Shown: positions 37,790 to 46,810 of the stretch, piece by piece
Numbering within the stretch: the first letter of the stretch is position 1
Layout of the letters: each line of letters opens with the position of its first letter
Source of the DNA: Xanthomonas sp. 10-10
GTDB taxonomy: Bacteria; Pseudomonadota; Gammaproteobacteria; Xanthomonadales; Xanthomonadaceae
Direction of reading: 5' to 3'
DNA length: 64,000 nt
NCBI RefSeq assembly: GCF_040182365.1
Contig: NZ_CP144460.1
Span: 1,488,001-1,552,000 of the forward strand
The notes under the pieces: model-generated
Databases searched by the model: none
Told to the model about the DNA's origin: nothing
What the model saw: only the letters and a program-made list of their open reading frames with translations
Position numbers and translations under genes: made by a program

Positions 37790-38263
37790 ATGCGCCCCGA
37801 CCCTATTGAATCTCGTCCATTTTTTCGCCCGGAGGCTGAGCAGTATAGGCGTTTGAGGAGTTTCGGTAGCATTGATTTGTTCCGGCCACTCCCAGTGAGA
37901 TTAGTAACGTTACTGCCGCTAGGTGCGCTGATGATGGTGATGCTAATTGCCGTAAATCTGCGCGTAGCTCCACGTGTTGAGCTAGCAGCCTCGCCGGCGT
38001 TAATGGCTAACGACGGTTTAGAGCTTCTATTGACTACGGGTGATCCACACTATTTCCAGGTGGGAGGCAAGATTAAACTTATTGGCGCTAGCGGAAGAAT
38101 AAGTGGTGCACGCATTACCTCCGCTATTGCTGTGCGCTGCACCGTACCTACACGTTCGAGCCACTGCTTACGCATCCAAATAAAGGCCTTGACGAGCTTG
38201 CCGATAGAGCCTTTAGTGGCTGTAAGAGGTGTGCCAAGGAAATTATTTTCCCTTTCATCTTGA
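37790..38263 (+). CDS. Very short HlyD-like membrane fusion protein
   Basis: A 157-residue protein. The N-terminus FFRPEAEQYRRLRSFGSIDL then FRPLPVRLVTLLPLGALMMV matches the cytoplasmic tail and single transmembrane helix of HlyD-family adaptors used with C39 bacteriocin exporters. After the helix the usual long coiled-coil hairpin and lipoyl domains are missing; only a beta-rich segment remains (ELLLTTGDPHYFQVGGKIKL). Typical adaptors are ~400 residues, so this is either a natural mini-adaptor or a product of internal deletion. It directly precedes the exporter gene. Confidence 0.65.
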   Translation: MRPDPIESRPFFRPEAEQYRRLRSFGSIDLFRPLPVRLVTLLPLGALMMVMLIAVNLRVAPRVELAASPALMANDGLELLLTTGDPHYFQVGGKIKLIGASGRISGARITSAIAVRCTVPTRSSHCLRIQIKALTSLPIEPLVAVRGVPRKLFSLSS

Positions 38264-38279
38264 TCAGGATGGTTAGCTG

Positions 38280-40403
38280 ATGTCGCGTAAGTGCAAGACG
38301 CCAATGATATACCAGGCCGAAAGTAGTGAATGTGCACTGGCATGTTTGGCTATGGTCGCTGGATACCATGGTCTTGACATCTCCCTGCTTGATCTTCGTA
38401 AGCGATTTCCGATCTCTCAGAAGGGTGCAACACTGCGCGACATTGTTGAACTCGGCGAGAAAATTTCGCTTAGTACGCGATCTGTTCGTTGTGAAATGTC
38501 TGGGCTTTTCCGATTAAAGCTACCTGCTCTCCTTCACTGGGATTTTGAGCATTTTGTGGTGCTTGTCGAAGCCCGGAGGGACAAATTTATTGTCCACGAT
38601 CCTGCAAGCGGTGTTCTCCAGATGTCCAATGATGAGGTTTCTAATCACTTCACCGGGATTGCGTTGCAATTAACACCAAGTGCGGATTTTCGTGTAGGTC
38701 GGGAGGGTGAGCGGTTTACCCTTCTTGCTTTTCTTAGCGGTAGACGTGGTATTGCCGGCTATGTTGCCCAGGTGCTCTGGCTTACTTTATTTCTAGAAAC
38801 ATTTGCTTTGCTCAGTCCTTTCCTGTTAAAGACTGTGATTGATACAGGTCTAAAATACCGAGATCTGGATTTTATTGCGTCTATAACGATCGGCTTTGCC
38901 GGAGTGGCCTTGTTGCATGGGGGTATTACTCTTGCTCGCGATTATGTAATGCTGCATTTTAGCTCGTCTTTCAATAAGCAATTCATGAGCCACTTGATAA
39001 GGCATATGCTTCAACTCCCGCTAAGCTTTTACAGCAAGCGTTCGGCCGGTGACTTGGTGGACCGGTATCAATCCACTAACGCTATCCGACAGGTTTTGAT
39101 AGGTGCCTTGCCGCGCGTCATGCTTGATGGGGTGATCGCCGTGGTCGCTCTAGCGATCATTAGTGCGCTATCAGCAAAGCTTGCGCTTATTGCGATGATG
39201 ACATTCGTGGTTTATCTCTTGATGCGAATGACATTTTTTGGTCGCACCCGACTGTTAACCGAGAAAGCGGTGAGGGCACGCTCAGAAGAAAATTCGCATG
39301 TTATTGAAACCATCAGAGGGATGCAGCCAATTAAAATTTTCGCTAAGGAACATGAGCGACTCAGCGCCTGGATTAACCAATACAGCCGCTTGGTGGAGGC
39401 CGACATGCGATCAGGATTAGTGAGCTCTACGCAATCCGCCACGAAAGTAATGCTTTTAGGTTTGGATTTGTCCGCGAGTGTATACTTGGGCGCGATCCAA
39501 GTGGGTGCGGGGCAAATTAGTTTGGGTTTACTATTTGCCATATTTGTTTACAAATCCCATTTTTCGGTAAAGTCCATGGCATTCGCAGAGCAAGTCATGG
39601 AGTTGCGACTTGTGGGCTTGCATATGGATCGACTTTCCGAGATCGCTTTGGCGCCAATAGAGAGGGATTCAAGTCAGAAAGGCGGCCTGCCAGCCTCTTT
39701 TTCCCATGATCTTCATGTTGAGATGATTGATGTTACCGCACGCTTTAGTGCGTCTGAGGGTGACGTGCTCTCAGATGTTTCCCTGGATTTTTGGCAAGGT
39801 GAATTTGTCGCCATCACCGGGCCTTCGGGTAGCGGAAAGACGACGCTATTTAAAGTTCTGCTTGGGTTGATCGAGCTGACTAGGGGGCAAATTCGCATTA
39901 ATGGTGAGGATATCCACAGCTATGATCTCCAGCAGTATCGCCGGATGTTCGGTGTGGTCATGCAAGATGACACCCTGTTGTCAGGAAGCATTATAGACAA
40001 CATCGCATTTTTCGAGTCGAGTCCAGACGAAGAACGTGCTCGGGCATGTGCCCATACAGCTCTGATCCTTGATGAAATAGATGCTATGCCAATGAAATTC
40101 AATAGCCGCATAGGCGATCTAGGTTCAGCTCTTTCCGGTGGGCAGAAGCAGCGCATTCTTCTGGCGAGGGCTCTTTATCATGCACCCAGAATTTTGTTGC
40201 TCGACGAAGGGACTGCAAACCTGGATGAAAATTTGGAGCATAAACTTCTTGATAACTTGTCGGCACTCGGAATTACTTGCTTGTCCATTGCGCATCGTCC
40301 GGAAACTATTCGGAGGGCAAGTCGCGTGTACCACGTTGAAGCAGGAACTGTCCGCATAGCTACTAGTCAGGGACTGATTGGTTCGTCTCTTGCCATCCAA
40401 TGA
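38280..40403 (+). CDS. C39-peptidase ABC exporter (PCAT) for the modified peptide
   Basis: A 707-residue fusion. The N-terminal C39 peptidase has Gln 12, the catalytic Cys 18 in SSECALACLAMVAGYHG, the His in LHWDFEHFVVLVEA and the Asp in FIVHDPASGVL. A six-helix membrane domain follows (about 160-440), then an ABC ATPase with Walker A GPSGSGKTTLFKV (~514), signature ALSGGQKQRILLARAL and Walker B ILLLDEGTANLD. Such transporters cut off the leader and export the core through a HlyD-type adaptor and TolC. It overlaps the next gene (ATGA). Confidence 0.95.
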   Translation: MSRKCKTPMIYQAESSECALACLAMVAGYHGLDISLLDLRKRFPISQKGATLRDIVELGEKISLSTRSVRCEMSGLFRLKLPALLHWDFEHFVVLVEARRDKFIVHDPASGVLQMSNDEVSNHFTGIALQLTPSADFRVGREGERFTLLAFLSGRRGIAGYVAQVLWLTLFLETFALLSPFLLKTVIDTGLKYRDLDFIASITIGFAGVALLHGGITLARDYVMLHFSSSFNKQFMSHLIRHMLQLPLSFYSKRSAGDLVDRYQSTNAIRQVLIGALPRVMLDGVIAVVALAIISALSAKLALIAMMTFVVYLLMRMTFFGRTRLLTEKAVRARSEENSHVIETIRGMQPIKIFAKEHERLSAWINQYSRLVEADMRSGLVSSTQSATKVMLLGLDLSASVYLGAIQVGAGQISLGLLFAIFVYKSHFSVKSMAFAEQVMELRLVGLHMDRLSEIALAPIERDSSQKGGLPASFSHDLHVEMIDVTARFSASEGDVLSDVSLDFWQGEFVAITGPSGSGKTTLFKVLLGLIELTRGQIRINGEDIHSYDLQQYRRMFGVVMQDDTLLSGSIIDNIAFFESSPDEERARACAHTALILDEIDAMPMKFNSRIGDLGSALSGGQKQRILLARALYHAPRILLLDEGTANLDENLEHKLLDNLSALGITCLSIAHRPETIRRASRVYHVEAGTVRIATSQGLIGSSLAIQ

Positions 40404-41041
40404 CCGCAGGAAGTTCAGAAATGGGTATTAGACAGCTTCAGCCGCGTTCGCAGAACAATTCTGCCAGATTAGGGTTGTTCATTCGTTTGTGGGACCTCCC
40501 GTTGGACGAAATGCAGATGGTTAGGATTGCCGAAGAAGCTCCTATGTCGCAGAGACGCTCCGAGTTCGGGAATCTTAATAACGATGGCAACCCGTTTCCT
40601 TCTCAGAGCTGTCTGGCCTCACGCTTTCATCCCAATTTTTTGGATGTTGTTGAACCGGGAGTTAAAGATCTGCTGGTGGCGATCGCGTTTGAACATAACC
40701 TGGTAACTTATACAAGTTGCGAAGGCCACGACTATCGTCCTGTAGGACACATGCCGGACGAGCGGCATGTCGGCATCGTGCCGCGCAGTAGTCAGGAGAT
40801 GGATCTAGTTGTTAACCTGTTCAATTCCTTAGGGTGTATGCTAAATGCGCAGTTGTCTTGCGAGCCTGTGGAGATTGCGATGATGGTGCATTCTGTCAGG
40901 GAAGACCATGTCGTTTACCCGGCAGTTGACCTTTACCTAAGTAAGCGATCTTCAGCAGATTGGGACGATTACTTCTATAGAGTTGACGCAGCTACTGAGT
41001 GTTTAATAAAAGCGTTGAAGGAAGCTCCTTCCATTGGTTGA
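40400..41041 (+). CDS. Unknown protein at the end of the peptide cluster
   Basis: A 213-residue protein that overlaps the exporter stop by four bases, so it belongs to the operon. A conspicuous block is LVTYTSCEGHDYRPVGHMPD, with a Cys-Glu-Gly-His and several further His (ERHVGIVPRS), which could bind a metal. There are no transmembrane helices or signal. I do not recognise the family. It could be a tailoring enzyme, an immunity protein or a cluster regulator. An alternative start is ATG 40421 (MGIRQLQP). Confidence 0.75.
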   Translation: MTAGSSEMGIRQLQPRSQNNSARLGLFIRLWDLPLDEMQMVRIAEEAPMSQRRSEFGNLNNDGNPFPSQSCLASRFHPNFLDVVEPGVKDLLVAIAFEHNLVTYTSCEGHDYRPVGHMPDERHVGIVPRSSQEMDLVVNLFNSLGCMLNAQLSCEPVEIAMMVHSVREDHVVYPAVDLYLSKRSSADWDDYFYRVDAATECLIKALKEAPSIG

Positions 41042-41203
41042 AGAAAAACTGACTTAAGTATGCTATTTGGAGTGGTGCTTTAAATATTTAGGGCCTTTTG
41101 ATTTTCTGAGTTTTTTAAGAAATACAAGGGTTTTTATTTTTGTTTGCCAAGGCGGCGAAAGCCACTTTAACTTGTTGGCCTTTAGGTGCCTGTGTCAGCC
41201 GTT
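41042..41203. other. Right edge of the AT-richer island
   Basis: This 162-bp AT-rich gap separates the peptide cluster from the GC-rich mannosidase gene, which converges on it. It contains T-rich runs such as GGGTTTTTATTTTTG near 41129 that could help end transcription from the left. No integrase, tRNA or clear direct repeat marks the boundary. Confidence 0.45.
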
Positions 41204-43558
41204 CTAAGGTGTTGAGGTGGACATCGAATACGGCCGCTGCGCGGGATCGGTGGCCCATTGCGTGTTCGGCGTGGCCTGCATGCGGAAGCGCAACTCGCCG
41301 CCGGCCTGGATTTCCTCGTGGGTGAGGTAGGTGCGATTCAATGCCTGGCCGTTGAGGGTGGCGCTGCCGATGTAGCTGCGCGCCTTGCTCAGGCCATCGG
41401 CGATCACGCTGAAGCGCTTGCCATTGGGCAGGTTGAGCGTGGCGCGCGGCAGGAACGGGCGGCCGATGATGTACTGGTTGCTGCCCGGTGCAACCGGATA
41501 AAAGCCCAGCGTGGTGAACACGTACCAGGCCGACATCTGGCCGAGGTCGTCGTTGCCGGCCAGGCCTTCGGGGCCGGCGTGGTACTGGGTGTCCACGATC
41601 TGGCTCAGCCGCGCCTGGGTGCGCCAGGGCTGGCCGGCGTAGGCGTACAGATAGGCGACATGGTGGCTGGGCTCGTTGCCGTGCGCGTACCAGCCGATCA
41701 GGCCGGTGATGTCTTCCATGTGCTCGAACACCTTGGGGTCGACCTTGGCATCGAACACCGCATCCAGGCGCGCGAGCAGTTGGTTGTCGCCGCCATGTGC
41801 GGCTGCAAGTCCTGCGACGTCCTGCGGCACATACCAGGAGTACTGCCAGGCATTGCCTTCGGTGTAGTCGCTGCCGTAGCCGCTGGCCGAGGGGTCGAAC
41901 GGCGCGCGGAAGTTGCCGGCACGGGTGCGCGCGCGCATGTAGCCGGTGGCCCGGTCGAAGGTGTGCTTCCAGTTGCCGGCGCGCTTGCTGAATTCGGCGG
42001 CGATGGCGGGCTTGCCGAGTTTGTCGGCCATGCGCGCGATGGTCCAGTCGTCGAAGGCGTATTCCAGCGTCTTGGACGCGGCTTCGCCTTCTTCGTCGAT
42101 AGGCACATAGCCCAGCTCGCGGTACTGCGCGATGCCGTCGTAGGGGCCGTAGTTGGCGCTGGCGACCATGGCATCGAGCGCTTCGTCGGCATCGAAGCCG
42201 CCGATGCCCTTCATGTAGGCGTCGGCGATCACCGGCACGGCGTGGTAGCCGATCATGCACCAGGTTTCCAGACCGTGGAACGCCCAGACGGGCAGGATGC
42301 CGTAGGCGCTCTCGCGGCGCGAGGCTAGCAGCGAGTTGACCATGTCGCTGCTGCGTTGCGGCGGCTGCACCAGGGTCAGCAACGGATGCAGGGCGCGGTA
42401 GGTATCCCAGAGCGAGAAGGTGGAGTAGTTGGTCCAGCCATGCGCCTGATGCACGGCGTTGTCCGGCCCGCGGTACTGGCCATCGCTGTCCATGAACAGG
42501 GTGGGGCCGAGCAGGGTGTGATACAGCGCGGTGTAGAGCTGGGTGCGTTGTTGCGGCGTGCCTTGCGCGTCGATCGCCGACAGCGCCTGCGTCCACTGCG
42601 CGCGTGCATCGGCGCGCACGCGGTCGAAATCGAAGCCGGGCACCTCCGCATCGAGATTGGCGATGGCGCCGGCTTCGCTCACTGGCGAGAGCGCGACCTT
42701 GACCACCAGCGGCGTGCCATCGTTGGCGACATCGAACACGCCGACCAGTTGCCGGCCTTCGATCTGTGCGCGCTGCGCGGGATTCTTCTCGCCCGGCGGC
42801 GGAAAGCCCTTGTACGGGACGTTCTGCTCGGTGTCGTGCAATTGCGTGGCGGTGAGCGGGCGGGAGAAGCGCATGGCGAAGTACAGCTGGCGGCCGGGTG
42901 CCCAGCCGCGGGTTTCGCGAAAGCCGGTGACGGTGCCATCGCCGCGTACGCGCAGCCGCGACCACTGCACCTTGCCGGGGTAGTCGTACAGGCTGGTGCG
43001 CAGGTCCACCAGCACATGCGCCGGTACGCCCTTGGGGAACTGATAGCGATGTACACCCACGCGCGCACTGGCGGTGAGTTCTGCGCGGACGTTGCGGTCT
43101 TTCAAGGTGACCGCGTAGTAGCCGGGCTGCGCCTGCTCGCTGGCGTGGTCGAACTGCGCGGTATAGCCGCTGCCGGGCTTGGTGATATCGCCGCGTTCGA
43201 GTTTGACCTCGCCAACCTGCGGCATCAGCAGGACATCGCCCAGGTCCGAATGCCCGGAGCCGGAAAAGTGCGTATGCGAGAAGCCCACGATGGTGCTGTC
43301 GCTGTGTCGGTAACCGGCGGCCCAGCCATAGGCCTCCTTGCGCGGCTTGATCTGCGTGTCCGGGCTCAGCTGCACCATGCCGAACGGCACCGTGGCGCCG
43401 GGATAGGTGTGGCCTTCGCCACCGGTGCCGATGAACGGATCCACTGCGCTGAAGGCGGCCTCGGCCGCGCGCGGGGCTGCGTTGCCGGCAGTGACAGCAA
43501 GGCTGGCAAGCAGCACCAGCCAGCGCAGACGAGAGGATGCGATCGATCGGTGCGGCAT
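41204..43558 (-). CDS. GH92 family alpha-1,2-mannosidase, exported
   Basis: A 784-residue protein with a Sec-type signal (LRWLVLLASLAVTAGNA). Family 92 motifs are VDPFIGTGGEGHTYPGATVP, GFSHTHFSGSGHSDLGD, the acid-catalyst region HGNEPSHHVAYLYAYAGQPW and GNDDLGQMSAWYVFTTLGFY. GH92 enzymes are calcium-dependent exo-mannosidases that trim alpha-mannosides from glycans; in Xanthomonas they often serve degradation of plant N-glycans. The gene is monocistronic here and GC-rich like the core genome. Confidence 0.95.
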   Translation of the reverse strand: MPHRSIASSRLRWLVLLASLAVTAGNAAPRAAEAAFSAVDPFIGTGGEGHTYPGATVPFGMVQLSPDTQIKPRKEAYGWAAGYRHSDSTIVGFSHTHFSGSGHSDLGDVLLMPQVGEVKLERGDITKPGSGYTAQFDHASEQAQPGYYAVTLKDRNVRAELTASARVGVHRYQFPKGVPAHVLVDLRTSLYDYPGKVQWSRLRVRGDGTVTGFRETRGWAPGRQLYFAMRFSRPLTATQLHDTEQNVPYKGFPPPGEKNPAQRAQIEGRQLVGVFDVANDGTPLVVKVALSPVSEAGAIANLDAEVPGFDFDRVRADARAQWTQALSAIDAQGTPQQRTQLYTALYHTLLGPTLFMDSDGQYRGPDNAVHQAHGWTNYSTFSLWDTYRALHPLLTLVQPPQRSSDMVNSLLASRRESAYGILPVWAFHGLETWCMIGYHAVPVIADAYMKGIGGFDADEALDAMVASANYGPYDGIAQYRELGYVPIDEEGEAASKTLEYAFDDWTIARMADKLGKPAIAAEFSKRAGNWKHTFDRATGYMRARTRAGNFRAPFDPSASGYGSDYTEGNAWQYSWYVPQDVAGLAAAHGGDNQLLARLDAVFDAKVDPKVFEHMEDITGLIGWYAHGNEPSHHVAYLYAYAGQPWRTQARLSQIVDTQYHAGPEGLAGNDDLGQMSAWYVFTTLGFYPVAPGSNQYIIGRPFLPRATLNLPNGKRFSVIADGLSKARSYIGSATLNGQALNRTYLTHEEIQAGGELRFRMQATPNTQWATDPAQRPYSMSTSTP

Positions 43559-44251
43559 GCGAAACGTCTCCGGGCGGATGCAGCGCCGGACCGTAGCACA
43601 GCGGCGTTGCCGGCCACAGGCATTACGCCGTGAACGACCAAGTAGTCGCTGTTGCGGCCGCTAGCGCCATATGTGTTGGCGATGCTTGGCAAAGCGAGTA
43701 CGAAAGCAGCGGCGCAGCATCTTACCGAGCACGAGGAGTCGCGGTATGCGGCTATCGCGTTGAAGATTCCGCATCGGGATGCTTCAACGCGTGCGTCTGT
43801 GCCAATCAACATTCGCCAATCAACGACATCGAACGCCGCTATCGTCGATCGATGTACGTGACCAATGTTGCGGGCGGCTCGCCGGGGCCTTGACCTTGCC
43901 GGAATGTTTGCCGCTGACGTACACGACCAGAACTTCTACGGCACGTCCGCCAGATGCGCCGCTTCATTCGGTGGCGGTATGAAACGCCGCTTCGCTGCGT
44001 GCGGCCGACACCACGTGCGCCACGTGCTCGGCAACGGCAACAACAACTTGGTCAGCGCAGCTGGACGGGTCGCAAGCGAAGGCCTTGGCAGTAGAGGTGC
44101 GATGCACGGCACGAGGCGGCAACTTCCAGAACTGAGCACGCGATGTAAATGACATGCGGTCTGCATCTATCGCAGCACGAAACTGAACTGGTCGGGTTGG
44201 CGCACTGGATACCCGCATCGCGCAGCTGAAATCTCGGACACACGCCCGCAT
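43559..44251. other. 690-bp gap between mannosidase and alkB
   Basis: I see no supported gene. Several short overlapping frames exist on both strands, such as 43652-43861 (+) and 43964-44251 (-), but none has a ribosome site or family motif. The mannosidase promoter should lie at the left end and the alkB promoter at the right. The stretch may include decayed coding sequence. Confidence 0.45.
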
Positions 44252-44890
44252 ATGGCGCAGATGGATTTGTTCGACACCCCCGTCGCGCCCTTGCAGTTAC
44301 TGGACGATGCCGAAGGCGGTGTGCGCTATTGGCCGCAGCTGCTGACGCCCGCACTGGCGCTGGCGTGCTTTGCGGCACTGCGCGAGCGCGCCGACTGGCA
44401 CAGCCAGCGGCGTGAGATGTACGATCGCGTGGTGGAGGTGCCGCGTTTGCTGGCCTCCTACCGGTTGGACGACGCCTTGCCGCCCGGCCTGCCGCTTCAA
44501 CGCCTGCTGGAGACGGTGCAGGCGGTATTGCCCGCCCCGTACAACGCGGTGGGGTTGAATCTGTACCGCGATGGACGCGACAGCGTGGCGATGCATCACG
44601 ACGCACTGCACACGCTGGTTGCGCCATATCCCATCGCGCTGCTATCGCTAGGGGCTGCAAGGCGCATGAATCTGCGGGCAAACGATGGCCGTAGCCGGGC
44701 CATCGCCTTGGAGCTGGCATCGGGCAGCCTGTTGGCGATGAGCCATGCCTCGCAGCTGACTCACACCCACGGCATCCCCAAGACCAGTCGGGCCGTGGGC
44801 GAACGCATGAGCGTGGTGTTTCGCGTGCGCCCGGCCGAGCGCATGGCGGCAGGCCAGTACGGCCCGCATTGGCAGCCGACGCAGCGGTAA
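44252..44890 (+). CDS. alkB: AlkB-like Fe(II)/2-oxoglutarate dioxygenase
   Basis: A 212-residue protein. It has the substrate-lid region PYNAVGLNLYRDGRDSVAMH, the iron ligands in MHHDALHTL (His-x-Asp) and LTHTHGIPKTSRAVGERMSV (distal His plus Arg pair for 2-oxoglutarate), and LLSLGAARRMNLR in the core barrel. AlkB enzymes remove methyl groups from 1-methyladenine and 3-methylcytosine in DNA or RNA. The start MAQMDLFDT is typical of the short bacterial AlkB2/3-like form. Confidence 0.92.
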   Translation: MAQMDLFDTPVAPLQLLDDAEGGVRYWPQLLTPALALACFAALRERADWHSQRREMYDRVVEVPRLLASYRLDDALPPGLPLQRLLETVQAVLPAPYNAVGLNLYRDGRDSVAMHHDALHTLVAPYPIALLSLGAARRMNLRANDGRSRAIALELASGSLLAMSHASQLTHTHGIPKTSRAVGERMSVVFRVRPAERMAAGQYGPHWQPTQR

Positions 44891-45100
44891 CGCGCACGCT
44901 TGTGTCCGTTTGCACGGTGACGCTCCGCTGGGCGCTGGCCGGTGCAGGCGGCGAACATGTTGCTTTGAAAGCGGCCTGCGCTCGCGTGCGCTTGCCTCTA
45001 TGTTGCGCCCGGCATGGCTGACATTGCCCATTTCGGGTGATTGCCATTGCCGTCACCACTGGCCATGCTTGCATGCAATCCCCCCAAACGCTGCCGATCC

Positions 45101-46810
45101 ATGCCTCTGGACGCTACCCGTCACCATCAGATGTTTCCCGAGCTGGACGCGGGCCAATTGGCGATCACGCGACGCTTCGCCAGCGGGCCGGCGCAGCGGT
45201 TCGACGCCGGCGAGATCGTGTTCGAAGTCGGCGATGCGCACGCCCCGGTCTGGGTGGTGCTGGAAGGCGCCATCGAGGTGGTGCGTCGCGACGGGCTGGG
45301 CAACGAAAAGCCGATTACCCGGCACACGCCCGGCCAGTTCACCGGTGAGGTGAGCCAGCTGGCCGGGCGCGCATCGCTGGCGGCTGGGCGTGCCGGCCAG
45401 CAGGGCTGCCTGGCGCTGCCATTCGACACCGCGCATCTGCGCGCGCTGATGATCAGCTCGGCCGAAGTGGGCGAGGTGGTGATGCGCGCGTTGATCCTGC
45501 GCCGGGTCGGCCTGATTGAAGGCGATGCGTCGGGCTCGGTGTTGATCGGTGAGCCGGACGACCCGCATCTGACCCGTTTGCAGGGCTTTCTGACCCGCAA
45601 TGGTTACCCGAACACGGTGATCGATGCCTGCGACGAGGAAGGCCGCGCGTTGGTGCAGCGCTTCGGCATCCAGGAGCAGGATCTGCCGGTGATGGTGTGC
45701 CCCAGCGGCCGGGTGCTGCGCCAGCCCAGCGATGCCGAAGCTGCGCATTGCCTGGGCATGACGCCGGATATCGACCCGGACAAGCGCTACGACGTTGCGA
45801 TTGTGGGCGCCGGCCCTGCGGGTCTTGCGACGGCGGTGTATGCCGCGTCCGAAGGTTTGTCGGTGCTGGTGATGGACCAGCGCGCCATCGGCGGCCAGGC
45901 CGGCGCGTCGGCACGCATCGAAAATTATCTGGGCTTTCCGACCGGCATTTCCGGCCAGGCGCTGGCCGGCCGCGCCTACAACCAGGCGCTGAAATTCGGT
46001 GCCGAGCTGGCCATCCCGATCGAGGCGGCAACGCTGGAATGCGGTCGCGACGATGGTGCGCTGCATCTGGACCTGGCCGATGGCAAACAGGTGTTGGCCA
46101 GCACCGTGGTGATCGCCTCGGGTGCGCGTTATCGACGCCCAGAAATTGAAGGGCTGGAGCGCTTCGAGGGCCATGGCGTGTCGTACTGGGCCTCGCCGGT
46201 GGAAGCGCGCCTGTGCGAGGGCGGTGTGGTGGCCCTGGTGGGCGGCGGCAATTCTGCAGGGCAGGCGGTGGCGTTTCTGGCGCCGCGCGTGAAGGAGCTG
46301 CACCTGATCATTCGCGGCACGGGGCTGGAAGCCTCGATGTCGCAATACCTGATCGAGCGCATCGCCGCGTTGCCCAACGTGCAGCTGCATACCGGCACCG
46401 AAGTGACCGCGCTGGAGGGCGACCACGATCGCGGGCTGCAGGCGGCGGTGCTGCGTACGCGCGATGACGGTGCAACCACGCGCGTGGAGTTGCGGCACCT
46501 GTTCTTGTTCGTCGGTGCCGACCCCAATACCGGTTGGCTGCAGGAGTGTGTGCAGACCGACAAGCGCGGCTTTGTCGTTACCGGGACCGCGCGCGGCGAT
46601 GGCGTGCCGGCGTGTCTGCCGCTGGAGACCAATCGCCCCGGCGTGTTCGCCATCGGCGATGTGCGTGCCGGCTCGGTCAAGCGCGTGGCTGCCGCCGTGG
46701 GCGAGGGCGCCGCCGTGGTCGCGCAGATCCATCAATACCTGGCCCATCAGGCCAACCCGGTGCCGGCTTCCGAACTGGCCAGCGCCAATCAGGAGTCGAC
46801 CACCGCATGA
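45101..46810 (+). CDS. Cyclic nucleotide-binding domain fused to thioredoxin-reductase-like FAD oxidoreductase
   Basis: A 569-residue fusion. Residues ~15-130 form a CRP-type cyclic nucleotide-binding fold (RFDAGEIVFEVGDAHAPVWV, VLEGAIEVVRRDG, FTGEVSQLAGR). About 150-220 resemble a thioredoxin-like segment (RNGYPNTVIDACDEEG, LPVMVCPSGRVL). The rest is a thioredoxin-reductase-type FAD/NADPH module: DVAIVGAGPAGLATAVYAAS, GGQAGASARIENYLGFPTGI, VALVGGGNSAGQAVAF and FAIGDVRAGSVKRVAAAVGE. The redox CxxC is absent: its position reads SYWASPVEA. ATG 45101 gives the CNB start. It overlaps the zinc-finger gene by four bases. Confidence 0.9.
   Translation: MPLDATRHHQMFPELDAGQLAITRRFASGPAQRFDAGEIVFEVGDAHAPVWVVLEGAIEVVRRDGLGNEKPITRHTPGQFTGEVSQLAGRASLAAGRAGQQGCLALPFDTAHLRALMISSAEVGEVVMRALILRRVGLIEGDASGSVLIGEPDDPHLTRLQGFLTRNGYPNTVIDACDEEGRALVQRFGIQEQDLPVMVCPSGRVLRQPSDAEAAHCLGMTPDIDPDKRYDVAIVGAGPAGLATAVYAASEGLSVLVMDQRAIGGQAGASARIENYLGFPTGISGQALAGRAYNQALKFGAELAIPIEAATLECGRDDGALHLDLADGKQVLASTVVIASGARYRRPEIEGLERFEGHGVSYWASPVEARLCEGGVVALVGGGNSAGQAVAFLAPRVKELHLIIRGTGLEASMSQYLIERIAALPNVQLHTGTEVTALEGDHDRGLQAAVLRTRDDGATTRVELRHLFLFVGADPNTGWLQECVQTDKRGFVVTGTARGDGVPACLPLETNRPGVFAIGDVRAGSVKRVAAAVGEGAAVVAQIHQYLAHQANPVPASELASANQESTTA

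Noticed and set aside
35012..41041. Lanthipeptide or lasso peptide cluster
   Set aside because: There is no LanM/LanB/LanC or lasso cyclase; the precursor lacks Cys. The radical SAM and HExxH genes indicate a different class.
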